DNA of 54,737 bases from DATLXU01 sp035575515. Lineage in GTDB: Bacteria > Acidobacteriota > Blastocatellia > UBA7656. The DNA is taken from NCBI GenBank assembly GCA_035575515.1, contig DATLXU010000003.1, positions 1-54,737 of the forward strand. The letters run 5' to 3'. Positions 17,329-24,952 of the stretch are shown piece by piece. The translations under genes and the position numbers were made by a program. Within the stretch, counting starts at the first letter, position 1. Each line of letters opens with the position of its first letter. The notes below the pieces were generated by a model. That model was not told the origin of the DNA, ran no database searches, and saw only the letters and a program-made list of their open reading frames with translations.

Positions 17329-18522
17329 TTACCTGGGACCTATACGATTTAAATCTCTCTCGAGACATATCTTCTCAAGGAGCAATCCCACTTGATCAAC
17401 AAACGCTATAAGCTCTCCAGTTTTTCCAAGCGGCGAATATCCCGGATAGTTATCCCCGTAAACTACAAATTGCACATTCCCTCTATTTATAACCGGAATC
17501 GAAAAGACCTCGCCGTTTCGACCTTCAGGAATGCGGAGCAGAACTTTTCCGATATGCTCATCCCAACTCACCAGCCCCGCTCTACCAACAAAAGGTTCCC
17601 CAGTTCTAGCTGCCCGCGCAACTATGTTCTCGCTTTCTAGAGGTATAGACTCAACCACCCTCCCATCACCGGACAAGCCGTTTTCATTGCCCGCGGTCCG
17701 TATTCCAAATCCTCCAAGCCTGTTCAAGTTCTCTCCATCAACCCTGAAGAGCATCCCCCGCGAAGCAACCTCACTTGCAAATCTAAGGATCATCAACCGG
17801 ACCTCAGTTTCACGCGAGTAATTCTTTAACTCAGCCAGCATTGAGCAAAGAGTATTAGCCTCAACCTCAGCCCTTGTACTAACACTCCCTTTAACAACCA
17901 CACCACCCTCTTCAACTCGTGCGTCCAAGCTCCCTGAATCGCCGCCTAATGAGACCACAATACTAGACTCGCCTCCGAGTGAATTACCACTCCAAGCCAC
18001 CGATCCCTGCGTTTTAGCCTCCCCTCGACTCCTTTCATCAAACTCCTTGGCCACTTCAAGCAAAACTCCACCAACTTCCAGCCCTTCATCCAGTCTTACC
18101 TCATCGAAACAACCCAACCTTTGCGCCTCGTTCAACCTAATCCCAAAACGCCCCCTCTCAAGCGAAAGAAGATTTACGACAACTCCTCTAATATAACTTT
18201 CGGCTGCTTCCACCACAGCACGTTCCGACATTAATCCGCTCTCTGTTAGCAAACCCTCAAAAACCCACAGCCCGTCACTATCAACCACAAGCCTTTCCAG
18301 CTTCCCAAGCAGAGCCTCGTCAAGCAAACCATTTCCGACAAGATAACGCCCAAACCCATCTCCAGGCGACATCCAGGCAGACGTAATCCTCCCTTCTTCG
18401 ACAACTACTCTCCCCTTAACAACGCCGTTCTCAAGACAGACAGTCCCTGTCTTCCTCCCTAATGACAGAATCTGGAGGATATCCGCAAATCCAAAATCGC
18501 TCAGATCTCCTGTAAGCTCCAT
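17329..18522 (-). CDS. DUF4388 (PATAN-like)/GAF domain protein of the chemosensory operon
   Basis: 397 residues. Residues 1-90 match the DUF4388 module (LTGDLSDFGFADILQILSLG, KTGTVCLENG, GRYLVGNGLLD), which in other bacteria occurs in regulators of motility and social behaviour and resembles the PATAN response-regulator-associated domain. A variable middle follows, and residues about 220-390 look like a GAF domain (ARAARTGEPFVGRAGLVSWDEHIGKVLLRIP). It is the last gene of the minus-strand chemosensory operon, ten bases after a CheY-like gene. A role as an output or interaction partner of that CheY is likely, but is inferred only from position. Confidence 0.75.
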   Translation of the reverse strand: MELTGDLSDFGFADILQILSLGRKTGTVCLENGVVKGRVVVEEGRITSAWMSPGDGFGRYLVGNGLLDEALLGKLERLVVDSDGLWVFEGLLTESGLMSERAVVEAAESYIRGVVVNLLSLERGRFGIRLNEAQRLGCFDEVRLDEGLEVGGVLLEVAKEFDERSRGEAKTQGSVAWSGNSLGGESSIVVSLGGDSGSLDARVEEGGVVVKGSVSTRAEVEANTLCSMLAELKNYSRETEVRLMILRFASEVASRGMLFRVDGENLNRLGGFGIRTAGNENGLSGDGRVVESIPLESENIVARAARTGEPFVGRAGLVSWDEHIGKVLLRIPEGRNGEVFSIPVINRGNVQFVVYGDNYPGYSPLGKTGELIAFVDQVGLLLEKICLERDLNRIGPR

Positions 18523-18532
18523 TTTCTACTTT

Positions 18533-18922
18533 CTATTCGCCTTGCCCTGTCAGATGCAATACCATCTCTCTAAGCCGCCCCATTGAAATTGGCTTAGAGA
18601 GATAACCATTCGCGCCAAGGCTCATTCCCTTCTCTATATCAGCCTCATCCCCCTTTGTGCTGATTATAATTATCGGCAAGTCGCCCCTCTTCAATTCACC
18701 ACGAACGCGGCTAACAAGCTCCAAGCCATCCATCTTAGGCATTCGTATATCCGTTATCACAAGCGAAAAACTACCCTCCGCTATCTTCCTCATTGCCTCT
18801 TCCCCATTTTCCGCTTCAGCTATATCGGATTCGGTTATCCCATCAACTCTCTGCAAACTCATTGATAACAATTGACGAAATGTGGCTGAGTCATCAACAA
18901 CAAGAACAGACTTCCTCGACAT
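18533..18922 (-). CDS. CheY-like single-domain response regulator (second CheY of the cluster)
   Basis: 129 residues forming one receiver domain. The acidic pair D10/D11 (VVDDS), phospho-acceptor D58 (VITDIRMPKMDG), the conserved Ser/Thr of IIIISTKGD and the lysine of LSKPIS are all present, so it should be phosphorylated, presumably by the CheA encoded upstream. It lacks an output domain. It is followed by the DUF4388/GAF gene ten bases on. It differs from the other CheY (20242-20664) both in sequence and in lacking its N-terminal extension, suggesting separate outputs. Confidence 0.9.
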   Translation of the reverse strand: MSRKSVLVVDDSATFRQLLSMSLQRVDGITESDIAEAENGEEAMRKIAEGSFSLVITDIRMPKMDGLELVSRVRGELKRGDLPIIIISTKGDEADIEKGMSLGANGYLSKPISMGRLREMVLHLTGQGE

Positions 18923-18933
18923 CTTTCCCTCCT

Positions 18934-19755
18934 CTACCTCAAACGTAACAAATTCATGAATCCTTCCATTGTCTTCAACTTCCTATCTGCCAAACTATAC
19001 AATTTCGAACTGACGAGCGCCGTCGCCGCATGGCCTGCCAGCAGGTGCAACAGCCGATGATCCAGTGCCGTAAAACCCCGCTTGTGATTCAACAATCTGT
19101 ATATAGCTATTACACCAATTACACGCTTGTTTATCTTTAGAGGTATGCACGCACACACTTCTCCCATCTCACCACTATCTTCGGTGAAGAAAGGTTCCCC
19201 GCTCTGAGCCACAAGTCCTTCCAACCCATCGCCAAGCGCTACGCGCCCTCCAGCAAGCCTCTGCGCCATCTCTCCCTCATGGCCGGCCAGCACAAGTTCG
19301 CCATTCTCTTCATCAATTACAAATAACCCGAACTCCTCAGTCCCTATAAGATTCATCAAAATCTCTTTTATGCATTCAATCACCTCTTCGGTATCGAGAG
19401 TTGAGTGCAAACGGTAGCTTGCCACATACAGATTCGCAAGGCTTTCATTCTGTTCCTCAACCTCTATGTACCGCTGCGCGAAATCCTTGTTCTCCGCCTC
19501 TACCTCCTCAAACCGCCGACTCAGAAATTCAAGCTTTTCGGCAAGCCTCTGGTTCTCCTCCCTTAACTCATCCACCTTCCGACCATCGTCTTTCTGCGCG
19601 TCGAGTCTTTCGGCTTCCAACTGAACAATTCTGTACCGCAACCTCTCATTCTCATACATCAACTCTTCCGTAAACGCCTTCCCTTTGCGAAACATCTCCA
19701 GAAGCTCTTCGCTCCTTGAAAACAGCTTCAGTATCTCCTCGGGCCTCTGCGCCAT
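18934..19755 (-). CDS. Coiled-coil plus GAF domain protein
   Basis: 273 residues. Residues 1-105 are a long coiled coil: heptads full of Glu, Leu and Arg (EENQRLAEKLEFLSRRFEEVEAENKDF) with no proline. Residues 110-265 form a GAF domain, recognisable from LYVASYRLHSTLDTEEVI, GTEEFGLFVIDEENGELVLAG, GDGLEGLVAQSGEPFFT, and VCACIPLKINKRVIGVIAIY. There is no enzyme domain, so it probably acts as a dimeric sensor or scaffold in the signalling array. It lies between cheX and the second cheY with gaps of about a dozen bases. Homologous coiled-coil/GAF proteins occur in chemosensory and diguanylate signalling clusters; the ligand is unknown. Confidence 0.75.
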   Translation of the reverse strand: MAQRPEEILKLFSRSEELLEMFRKGKAFTEELMYENERLRYRIVQLEAERLDAQKDDGRKVDELREENQRLAEKLEFLSRRFEEVEAENKDFAQRYIEVEEQNESLANLYVASYRLHSTLDTEEVIECIKEILMNLIGTEEFGLFVIDEENGELVLAGHEGEMAQRLAGGRVALGDGLEGLVAQSGEPFFTEDSGEMGEVCACIPLKINKRVIGVIAIYRLLNHKRGFTALDHRLLHLLAGHAATALVSSKLYSLADRKLKTMEGFMNLLRLR

Positions 19756-19767
19756 ATTTGCTCTCCT

Positions 19768-20232
19768 TTACCTTAAATCCTGAATCGTTACATTCACCCG
19801 CACTTCGCCAAAAGACGTTATGATAGGAGCCACAAGCGTTTCCATCTCCCTGTCATAGCTCGACAGATTTACCCCCGTTATAACTGTCGGCGGCCCCATA
19901 CATATGCGTGTCCCTTCGTCGTTTATCCTAGATATAGCTCGACCTATCGCCATCGAGGCAAGCTCTGCTATAGAGCTTCGCACAAGCGGCGTCATCCCGG
20001 GCGATGGCTCCCCCAGCATCTGCCCTGCTATCCGCACTGCCGTTAAAACATCCATATCGAAAATCACACGTCCCTGTGCCTCACCCGCCAGTCCTATGAT
20101 AGTCATTACATCCCGCCCCGCAACAGGCTCCGGTTTCATCATAAGCGACTCCACCTCCACACGCTCCCCTATTAATTCTTGAAACAACTCTGAAGCGGAC
20201 TCGATGAAGATTTTCACAAAATCTAGTCTCAT
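19768..20232 (-). CDS. CheX/CheC-like protein with altered phosphatase motif
   Basis: 154 residues in the CheC/CheX/FliY fold: MRLDFVKIFIESASELFQELIG at the start, GLAGEAQGRVIFDMD, then the helix SSIAELASMAIGRAISRIND, and a C-terminal VAPIITSFGEVRVNVTI strand pair. CheX dephosphorylates CheY-P using a helix with consensus S/D-x3-E-x2-N. Here the glutamate is kept but the catalytic asparagine is serine (E-L-A-S-M). It may therefore be a weak phosphatase or a binding-only homologue. It has a good binding site (AGGGGG about six bases before the ATG) and lies directly after a cheY gene, its expected substrate. Confidence 0.85.
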   Translation of the reverse strand: MRLDFVKIFIESASELFQELIGERVEVESLMMKPEPVAGRDVMTIIGLAGEAQGRVIFDMDVLTAVRIAGQMLGEPSPGMTPLVRSSIAELASMAIGRAISRINDEGTRICMGPPTVITGVNLSSYDREMETLVAPIITSFGEVRVNVTIQDLR

Positions 20233-20241
20233 ACTGCCCCC

Positions 20242-20664
20242 TTACACGCTCACTTTCTCTCTAAGCACAGTGTCAATCGCTTCCTTCAAGGCTTGCGTCG
20301 TCACTGGCTTCGGGATGAAATACTTGGCACCCGCAGCCATTGCTTCCTCAACCTTTTCCCTATAGCTCACAGAGCTTATCATTATTACCCTCGCAGACGA
20401 GTCCGCTTCACAAATCTGCCTTAAAGTTTCTACCCCTTCCATGCCCGGCATTACTATATCCATCAGCACTATGTCAGGCCTCAAACGTCTGTATTCCATT
20501 ATGGCTTCATTCCCGTTCGCGGCTTCGCTCGCTATAACGTTCTCAAATGAATCCATCATTCTCCTAAGCCTGAATCGCATGAACGCCGAATCATCCACAA
20601 TCAGGCAGGTTAGCTGCCCTTTCTCCGCCATCTCCATCCCCAACTCTTTACCAGCTACTTGCAT
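20242..20664 (-). CDS. cheY: CheY-like response regulator (first CheY of the cluster)
   Basis: 140 residues. I chose the ATG at 20664, which has GAGGAGGGG seven bases upstream, over one at 20682; both overlap the 3' end of cheB (stop at 20648), implying translational coupling. The receiver has D24/D25 (IVDDS), phospho-acceptor D69 (VLMDIVMPGMEG), a conserved Ser in MISSVSY and lysine in FIPKPV. There is a 16-residue N-terminal extension before the first strand, unusual for CheY. Single-domain output of the CheA kinase encoded upstream; the target (flagellar, pilus or other) cannot be told since no flagellar or pilus genes are in the window. Confidence 0.9.
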   Translation of the reverse strand: MQVAGKELGMEMAEKGQLTCLIVDDSAFMRFRLRRMMDSFENVIASEAANGNEAIMEYRRLRPDIVLMDIVMPGMEGVETLRQICEADSSARVIMISSVSYREKVEEAMAAGAKYFIPKPVTTQALKEAIDTVLREKVSV

Positions 20665-21742
20665 GGATTTGCCCCTCCTCATTCACCTGTCCTGCCACAG
20701 AAACAATATACGACGGCATTTCTTCAAGACTCACTACCTTTTCCACAAAACCCCTCTCAACAGCAACGCGAGGCATTCCATACACAGAACAACTCTCCTT
20801 ATCCTGCGCAATCGTGTGCCCGCCCGACTGCTTCACATCGCCAAGACCTGCAGCCCCATCGTTGCCCATCCCAGTCATCAGCACGGCAATCGCTGCTCGC
20901 CCATACTCTTTCGCAACCGATTTGAACAACACGTCTACCGATGGCATATGTCCATTCACCGGACCGCTCGATTCCAAAACCACATGGGCTGCACCGTCCG
21001 TCCGTTTAACTTTCATCTGCCAGTTGGCCGGCGCTATTAATGCCCTCCCTGGAAATAACGCATCCCCATCCGCCGCTTCCTTAACTTCGAGCTCGCATAT
21101 CTCATCAAGCCATCGAGCAAGCATTGCCGTGAACGTCTCAGGAAGGTGCTGCACAATCACTATTGATGCATCAATGTCGCCCGGGATCCGAGGCAATAAG
21201 TACCTCAACGCATGAGGCCCGCCCGACGATGCTCCGATCGCAATTATCTTCTGCGTCTCTCTAATAACCCTTGCGCCCGGCGCTTTCCATTTCATATCTA
21301 CCCTGAAGCGACGTAGAGTCGGCATAACAACCGGCCTTCTCCGAGCTGCAGCCTTTATCTTCCCGATTAACTCTTCCCCCATCTCTCCAACCTGCGTTGA
21401 AACCTTCGGCTTGCATACGAAATCAACTGCCCCGCGCTCCAACGCCTGCATCGTCAATTCGGCTCCCCTCGAAGTCAGCGAACTCAACATAATTACGGGC
21501 GCACCATGCTTTGAAACCAGATATGAGAGCGCAGTCATCCCATCCATCCTCGGCATATCAACATCGAGCGTCACAACATCCGGCTTCAATTGATCCGCCT
21601 TGCTCAATGCGAAATCGCCGTCAATCGCCGTCGCGACAACCTCTATCTCTTTGTCCCTTTCGAGCAGGCTCGATATCAGCCTCCTCATCACAGCCGAATC
21701 ATCAACAACCAGCACCCTTATCTTTTTCGTTTCAGTTCCCAT
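20648..21742 (-). CDS. cheB: CheB, protein-glutamate methylesterase response regulator
   Basis: 364 residues, normal for CheB. The receiver domain (1-125) has D14/D15, phospho-acceptor D60 (VTLDVDMPRMDG) and K111 (CKP). After a basic linker the methylesterase domain (165-350) shows the complete catalytic triad: S172 in IGASSGG, H199 in VQHLPE, D295 in GMGNDGAAG. It removes methyl groups from (and deamidates) the chemoreceptor, opposing CheR, with activity raised on phosphorylation by CheA. Its start overlaps the end of cheA by eleven bases and its end overlaps the next cheY, so the genes are translationally coupled. Confidence 0.96.
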   Translation of the reverse strand: MGTETKKIRVLVVDDSAVMRRLISSLLERDKEIEVVATAIDGDFALSKADQLKPDVVTLDVDMPRMDGMTALSYLVSKHGAPVIMLSSLTSRGAELTMQALERGAVDFVCKPKVSTQVGEMGEELIGKIKAAARRRPVVMPTLRRFRVDMKWKAPGARVIRETQKIIAIGASSGGPHALRYLLPRIPGDIDASIVIVQHLPETFTAMLARWLDEICELEVKEAADGDALFPGRALIAPANWQMKVKRTDGAAHVVLESSGPVNGHMPSVDVLFKSVAKEYGRAAIAVLMTGMGNDGAAGLGDVKQSGGHTIAQDKESCSVYGMPRVAVERGFVEKVVSLEEMPSYIVSVAGQVNEEGQIHASSW

Positions 21743-23462
21743 ATGCCTTCCTGTTAGCCAATCCTCGCTCGTACCTCACGCTGCGGCGGAAAAGCCGCCC
21801 AGCATCCATAATTAGAGCGACGCTCCCATCCCCCAGCACAGATGCCCCTGCTAGCACATCGCTTTGAACCCAGTCACCCTCAAGCGGCTTTATTACAATC
21901 TCCTGCTCCCCTATCAGACTGTCAGCGACAACCCCATAACGTTTATCGCCTGCCGACAGCACTATTAGATAAAAACTGTCCGCTCCCCTAAACGCGCGGC
22001 GCGCCTTTCGCTCGAAGCCCAGAACCGCCCCCGGTCTAACGAGCGACACGAACCTGTCGCGCAGCCTGTAGCTTTCAAAACCATCCAAATGCCTGACATC
22101 TTCCTCACGCGTCTTAACAATCTCGCTCACGCTCAACAGCGGCAGCGCAAAGAGCCGTCCCTCCGAAAAAAACAATAATGCCCTTATCATCGCAAGCGTA
22201 AGCGGCATCCTGAGAATAAAGCGCGTGCCCTCGCCCTGCCTACTCTCTATAGAAATGCTCCCGCGAAGTTGCTCTACGACGGTCTTAATAGCCGAAGCCC
22301 CAACACCTCTGCCGGAAACCTTTGTCACCTCTCGAGCAGTCGAAAGACCCTGCACAAAGATCAAATCGAGCGCCTCTTCATCAGTCATCCTGTCGGCTTC
22401 AGCTTTTGTAATCGCTCCGCTTTCAATTCCCCTCACTTTCAGAGCCTCAACGTCAATTCCTCGTCCGTCATCGCCCACCTCCACGACTACCTGGTTCCCC
22501 TCATGGTAGGCGCTCATTCTTATTCTTCCCGTCTCCGTTTTCCCCATCGCAAGTCTCTCCTGCGGAAATTCGAGGCCGTGATCTACGGCATTCCTGAGCA
22601 GGTGCAAAAGAGGCTCATAAAGCAGCTCAACAAGCGCGCGATCAAGCTCCGTATCACCACCTTTCACCTCCACTTCGATCTTTTTGCCGCTCTCGTGCGC
22701 AAGCTCTCGCATGGGTCTCGCAAACCGCTTGAAGAGGTTGTCAATAGTCACCACCCTCATCTTGAGCACGCTCTTTTGAAGCTCGGATATCAGCTTTCCC
22801 ATCTGCGCGCTCGCAGAATTGAACCGCCCGACAAGCGCACTTCGGCCAAGCACCTGTTCGAGCTCAGGCCCGACCTGATTCATCACCGACCTTGCTATCA
22901 CCATCTCTCCGGCAAGGTTTAACAACGAGTCCACCTTTGACGCTTCGATTCTAATATAGCGCCTCCGCGGCTGTTCGCCACTTTTCTCCGCTTCCCTACG
23001 GCTTTCAATTCTGTCAATCCTGCTGCCATCTCCACTGGCTTGCTCATCGCTGATTGTGACCTCGCCTTCAGCAACAGTCCGTTTCAACGATCTAAGCAGT
23101 TCTTCGACACTTTCGCCGCTTATATCATTGATTTCATCGCCGCAAACCGCTTCTCGTATTGCATCCAAGAATTCAAAGAGCGAATCAATCGTCTCTTTCC
23201 TTATTCGTCCCTCACCCTCAGATACTTGACTGAAAAGGTCTTCAATGCAGTGCGCAGCCTCCGTCACTCCGTCCAGCCCTATACAGGCCGAATCCCCCTT
23301 GATCGTGTGCGCAGCCCGCCGCAGCCGCTTCATTACTTCGCGATCAGCCGAGCCGCTTTCGAGCGCCAACAGATCCTCGCTCATATCTTCGAGAATATGC
23401 ATGGTCTGGTCGCGAAATACTCCGTAAAGTTGCTCCAACTCTTCTCTGCTGAAATCGTCCAT
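21732..23462 (-). CDS. cheA: CheA, chemotaxis histidine kinase
   Basis: 576 residues, shorter than E. coli CheA. Order: Hpt domain 1-105 with phospho-acceptor H52 (AAHTIKGDSACIG); a low-complexity linker where the P2 CheY/CheB-binding domain would be, so P2 is missing; dimerisation helices about 170-235; ATP-binding domain with N-box HLLRNAVDHGLE, G1 DDGRGID and the G2 motif GRGVGASAIKTVVE; CheW-like domain about 430-565. It autophosphorylates and transfers phosphate to CheB and the two CheY proteins. Without P2 the regulators would dock less tightly, or elsewhere. It starts 15 bases after cheR. Confidence 0.96.
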   Translation of the reverse strand: MDDFSREELEQLYGVFRDQTMHILEDMSEDLLALESGSADREVMKRLRRAAHTIKGDSACIGLDGVTEAAHCIEDLFSQVSEGEGRIRKETIDSLFEFLDAIREAVCGDEINDISGESVEELLRSLKRTVAEGEVTISDEQASGDGSRIDRIESRREAEKSGEQPRRRYIRIEASKVDSLLNLAGEMVIARSVMNQVGPELEQVLGRSALVGRFNSASAQMGKLISELQKSVLKMRVVTIDNLFKRFARPMRELAHESGKKIEVEVKGGDTELDRALVELLYEPLLHLLRNAVDHGLEFPQERLAMGKTETGRIRMSAYHEGNQVVVEVGDDGRGIDVEALKVRGIESGAITKAEADRMTDEEALDLIFVQGLSTAREVTKVSGRGVGASAIKTVVEQLRGSISIESRQGEGTRFILRMPLTLAMIRALLFFSEGRLFALPLLSVSEIVKTREEDVRHLDGFESYRLRDRFVSLVRPGAVLGFERKARRAFRGADSFYLIVLSAGDKRYGVVADSLIGEQEIVIKPLEGDWVQSDVLAGASVLGDGSVALIMDAGRLFRRSVRYERGLANRKAYGN

Positions 23463-23477
23463 CTCGCGCGCCCTCGC

Positions 23478-24377
23478 TCACACGGCCAGCCTGTAAGCAA
23501 TACCTTTGTTCTTGTGCAACATGACAAATCTATTCGATAGCCCCTGAAGGCTCTCGGCGTGACCTAGAAAGAGATATCCCCCCGGCACAAGACAATTCGC
23601 AAACCGGTTTACAAGCCGCTGCTGCTCTTCTGTGTCGAAATAGATCATCACGTTTCGACAAAAAATCATGTCGAGGCCCCTCAATCCGTTGTCATGCTTC
23701 AGATTGTGGTAGTCGAATATCACCCCTTTCTTCACACTCTCACGTATCTCGTAATGGCCATTCTCCTGCTTGAAATATTTCCCGAGCAGATACGTATCCA
23801 GCCCCTTCACCTGATCCATTCTGTACCTGCCCAATTGCGCGCGCTCGAGCGCTGTGAACGAGAGGTCCGATGCAAATACCCGCACAGCCCACCCGTCCTC
23901 TTCGCCAAGCAATTCCTTTATAGCTATCATCACCGAGTATGGCTCCTGCCCCGTCGAGCATCCCGCGCTCCACACCCTGAGAATTCGCGACCCTGCCTTC
24001 TTCTTCTTTTCTATTACTTCCGGCAAGACCTTCTCTCTCAGCAAGTCGAATTGCGGCGGGTTACGGAAGAAAGAAGTCTCACAGATCATCAGGTTATCAA
24101 GCAGCACGGGCATCTCTTGCGACCTGCCCGCGCCTTGTCTCACAAGACAATAGTACTCATATCCGCTCTTTAGCCCGAGATCATCCATTCGCCGCCGTAA
24201 TCTCGATTCGAGAAACCTCTTCTTGTCTGATCCAATGCTTACGCCGCACTCTTCATATATGAGATCTCTGAACAGTCTGAATTCGCCATCGGTCAGGATT
24301 TCTTCCAAACCGAGACCTGCCCCAGGTTTATTTATCGCTTCAGTTCCAATCCTCTGCATTTGGATGCCATACCTCAA
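23478..24377 (-). CDS. cheR: CheR, chemoreceptor methyltransferase
   Basis: 299 residues. The N-terminal helical domain (about 25-90) is followed by the SAM-dependent methyltransferase domain with motif I as WSAGCSTGQEPYS, preceded by LRVW, then VFASDLSFTALERA and FCRNVMIYFD. The segment ETSFFRNPPQF is the CheR signature. It methylates glutamates of the receptor encoded two genes upstream. The start overlaps the end of cheW by four bases (ATGA), a classic coupling. No C-terminal TPR domain and no receptor pentapeptide at the end of the receptor. Confidence 0.96.
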   Translation of the reverse strand: MRYGIQMQRIGTEAINKPGAGLGLEEILTDGEFRLFRDLIYEECGVSIGSDKKRFLESRLRRRMDDLGLKSGYEYYCLVRQGAGRSQEMPVLLDNLMICETSFFRNPPQFDLLREKVLPEVIEKKKKAGSRILRVWSAGCSTGQEPYSVMIAIKELLGEEDGWAVRVFASDLSFTALERAQLGRYRMDQVKGLDTYLLGKYFKQENGHYEIRESVKKGVIFDYHNLKHDNGLRGLDMIFCRNVMIYFDTEEQQRLVNRFANCLVPGGYLFLGHAESLQGLSNRFVMLHKNKGIAYRLAV

Positions 24378-24952
24378 TTCGCGCAGCCAACAAGCGATGC
24401 CTCTCTCCCACTTGCCAACAACTCCATTACCTGATCAAGACTCTGCGCTACGTCCTCTGTCAATGCGCGCTTCAAATCAATCAGCGTGATAAAGCGATCC
24501 TTCATGGCAATGATCCCGCTGATGTAGCCAACCTCGCTTTCCGCGATGACATCGGGCGGAGACTCAATCATATCGTCGCTCACTCGGATGACTTCAGATG
24601 CTCCATCAACTATCAGCCCAACGAGCTTGCCTTCGTGATGTATTATGATTATCCGCCGGTCCTTATGAGTTCCCGCTGACGGAGCCCGCAGCCGCTTGCG
24701 CAAATCGAGCACGGGCACGAGGCTGCCGCGCAGGTTCATGATGCCTTCAACGTATTTGTCCGTCTCAGGCACAGGCGTTACCTCGCGCATCACAACGACC
24801 TCTTTCGTCGCCATAATGTCGACAGCAAACTCTTCGCCACCAACCTTGAAAACTACGAGTTGACGCTTCACAACCTCGCTTCCTCCTCTTCTAAGAATTG
24901 ACTCAACTTCGCTCGCTTTAATCGCCCTGCGGGTAACGCGCAAACTCGCCAT
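24374..24952 (-). CDS. cheW: CheW, receptor-kinase coupling protein
   Basis: 192 residues if started at the ATG 24952; the core CheW fold begins only at residue 28 (VKRQLVVFKVGGEEFAVDI) and contains the usual NLRGSLVPVLDLR and YISGIIAMKDRFITLIDL motifs. A GTG at 24871 (residue 28) has GAGGAGG about ten bases upstream and would remove both the odd 27-residue extension and the 35-base overlap with the receptor gene; the ATG has its purines too close. I consider the GTG start a serious alternative. The protein bridges the receptor and CheA in the array. Confidence 0.93.
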   Translation of the reverse strand: MASLRVTRRAIKASEVESILRRGGSEVVKRQLVVFKVGGEEFAVDIMATKEVVVMREVTPVPETDKYVEGIMNLRGSLVPVLDLRKRLRAPSAGTHKDRRIIIIHHEGKLVGLIVDGASEVIRVSDDMIESPPDVIAESEVGYISGIIAMKDRFITLIDLKRALTEDVAQSLDQVMELLASGREASLVGCAN

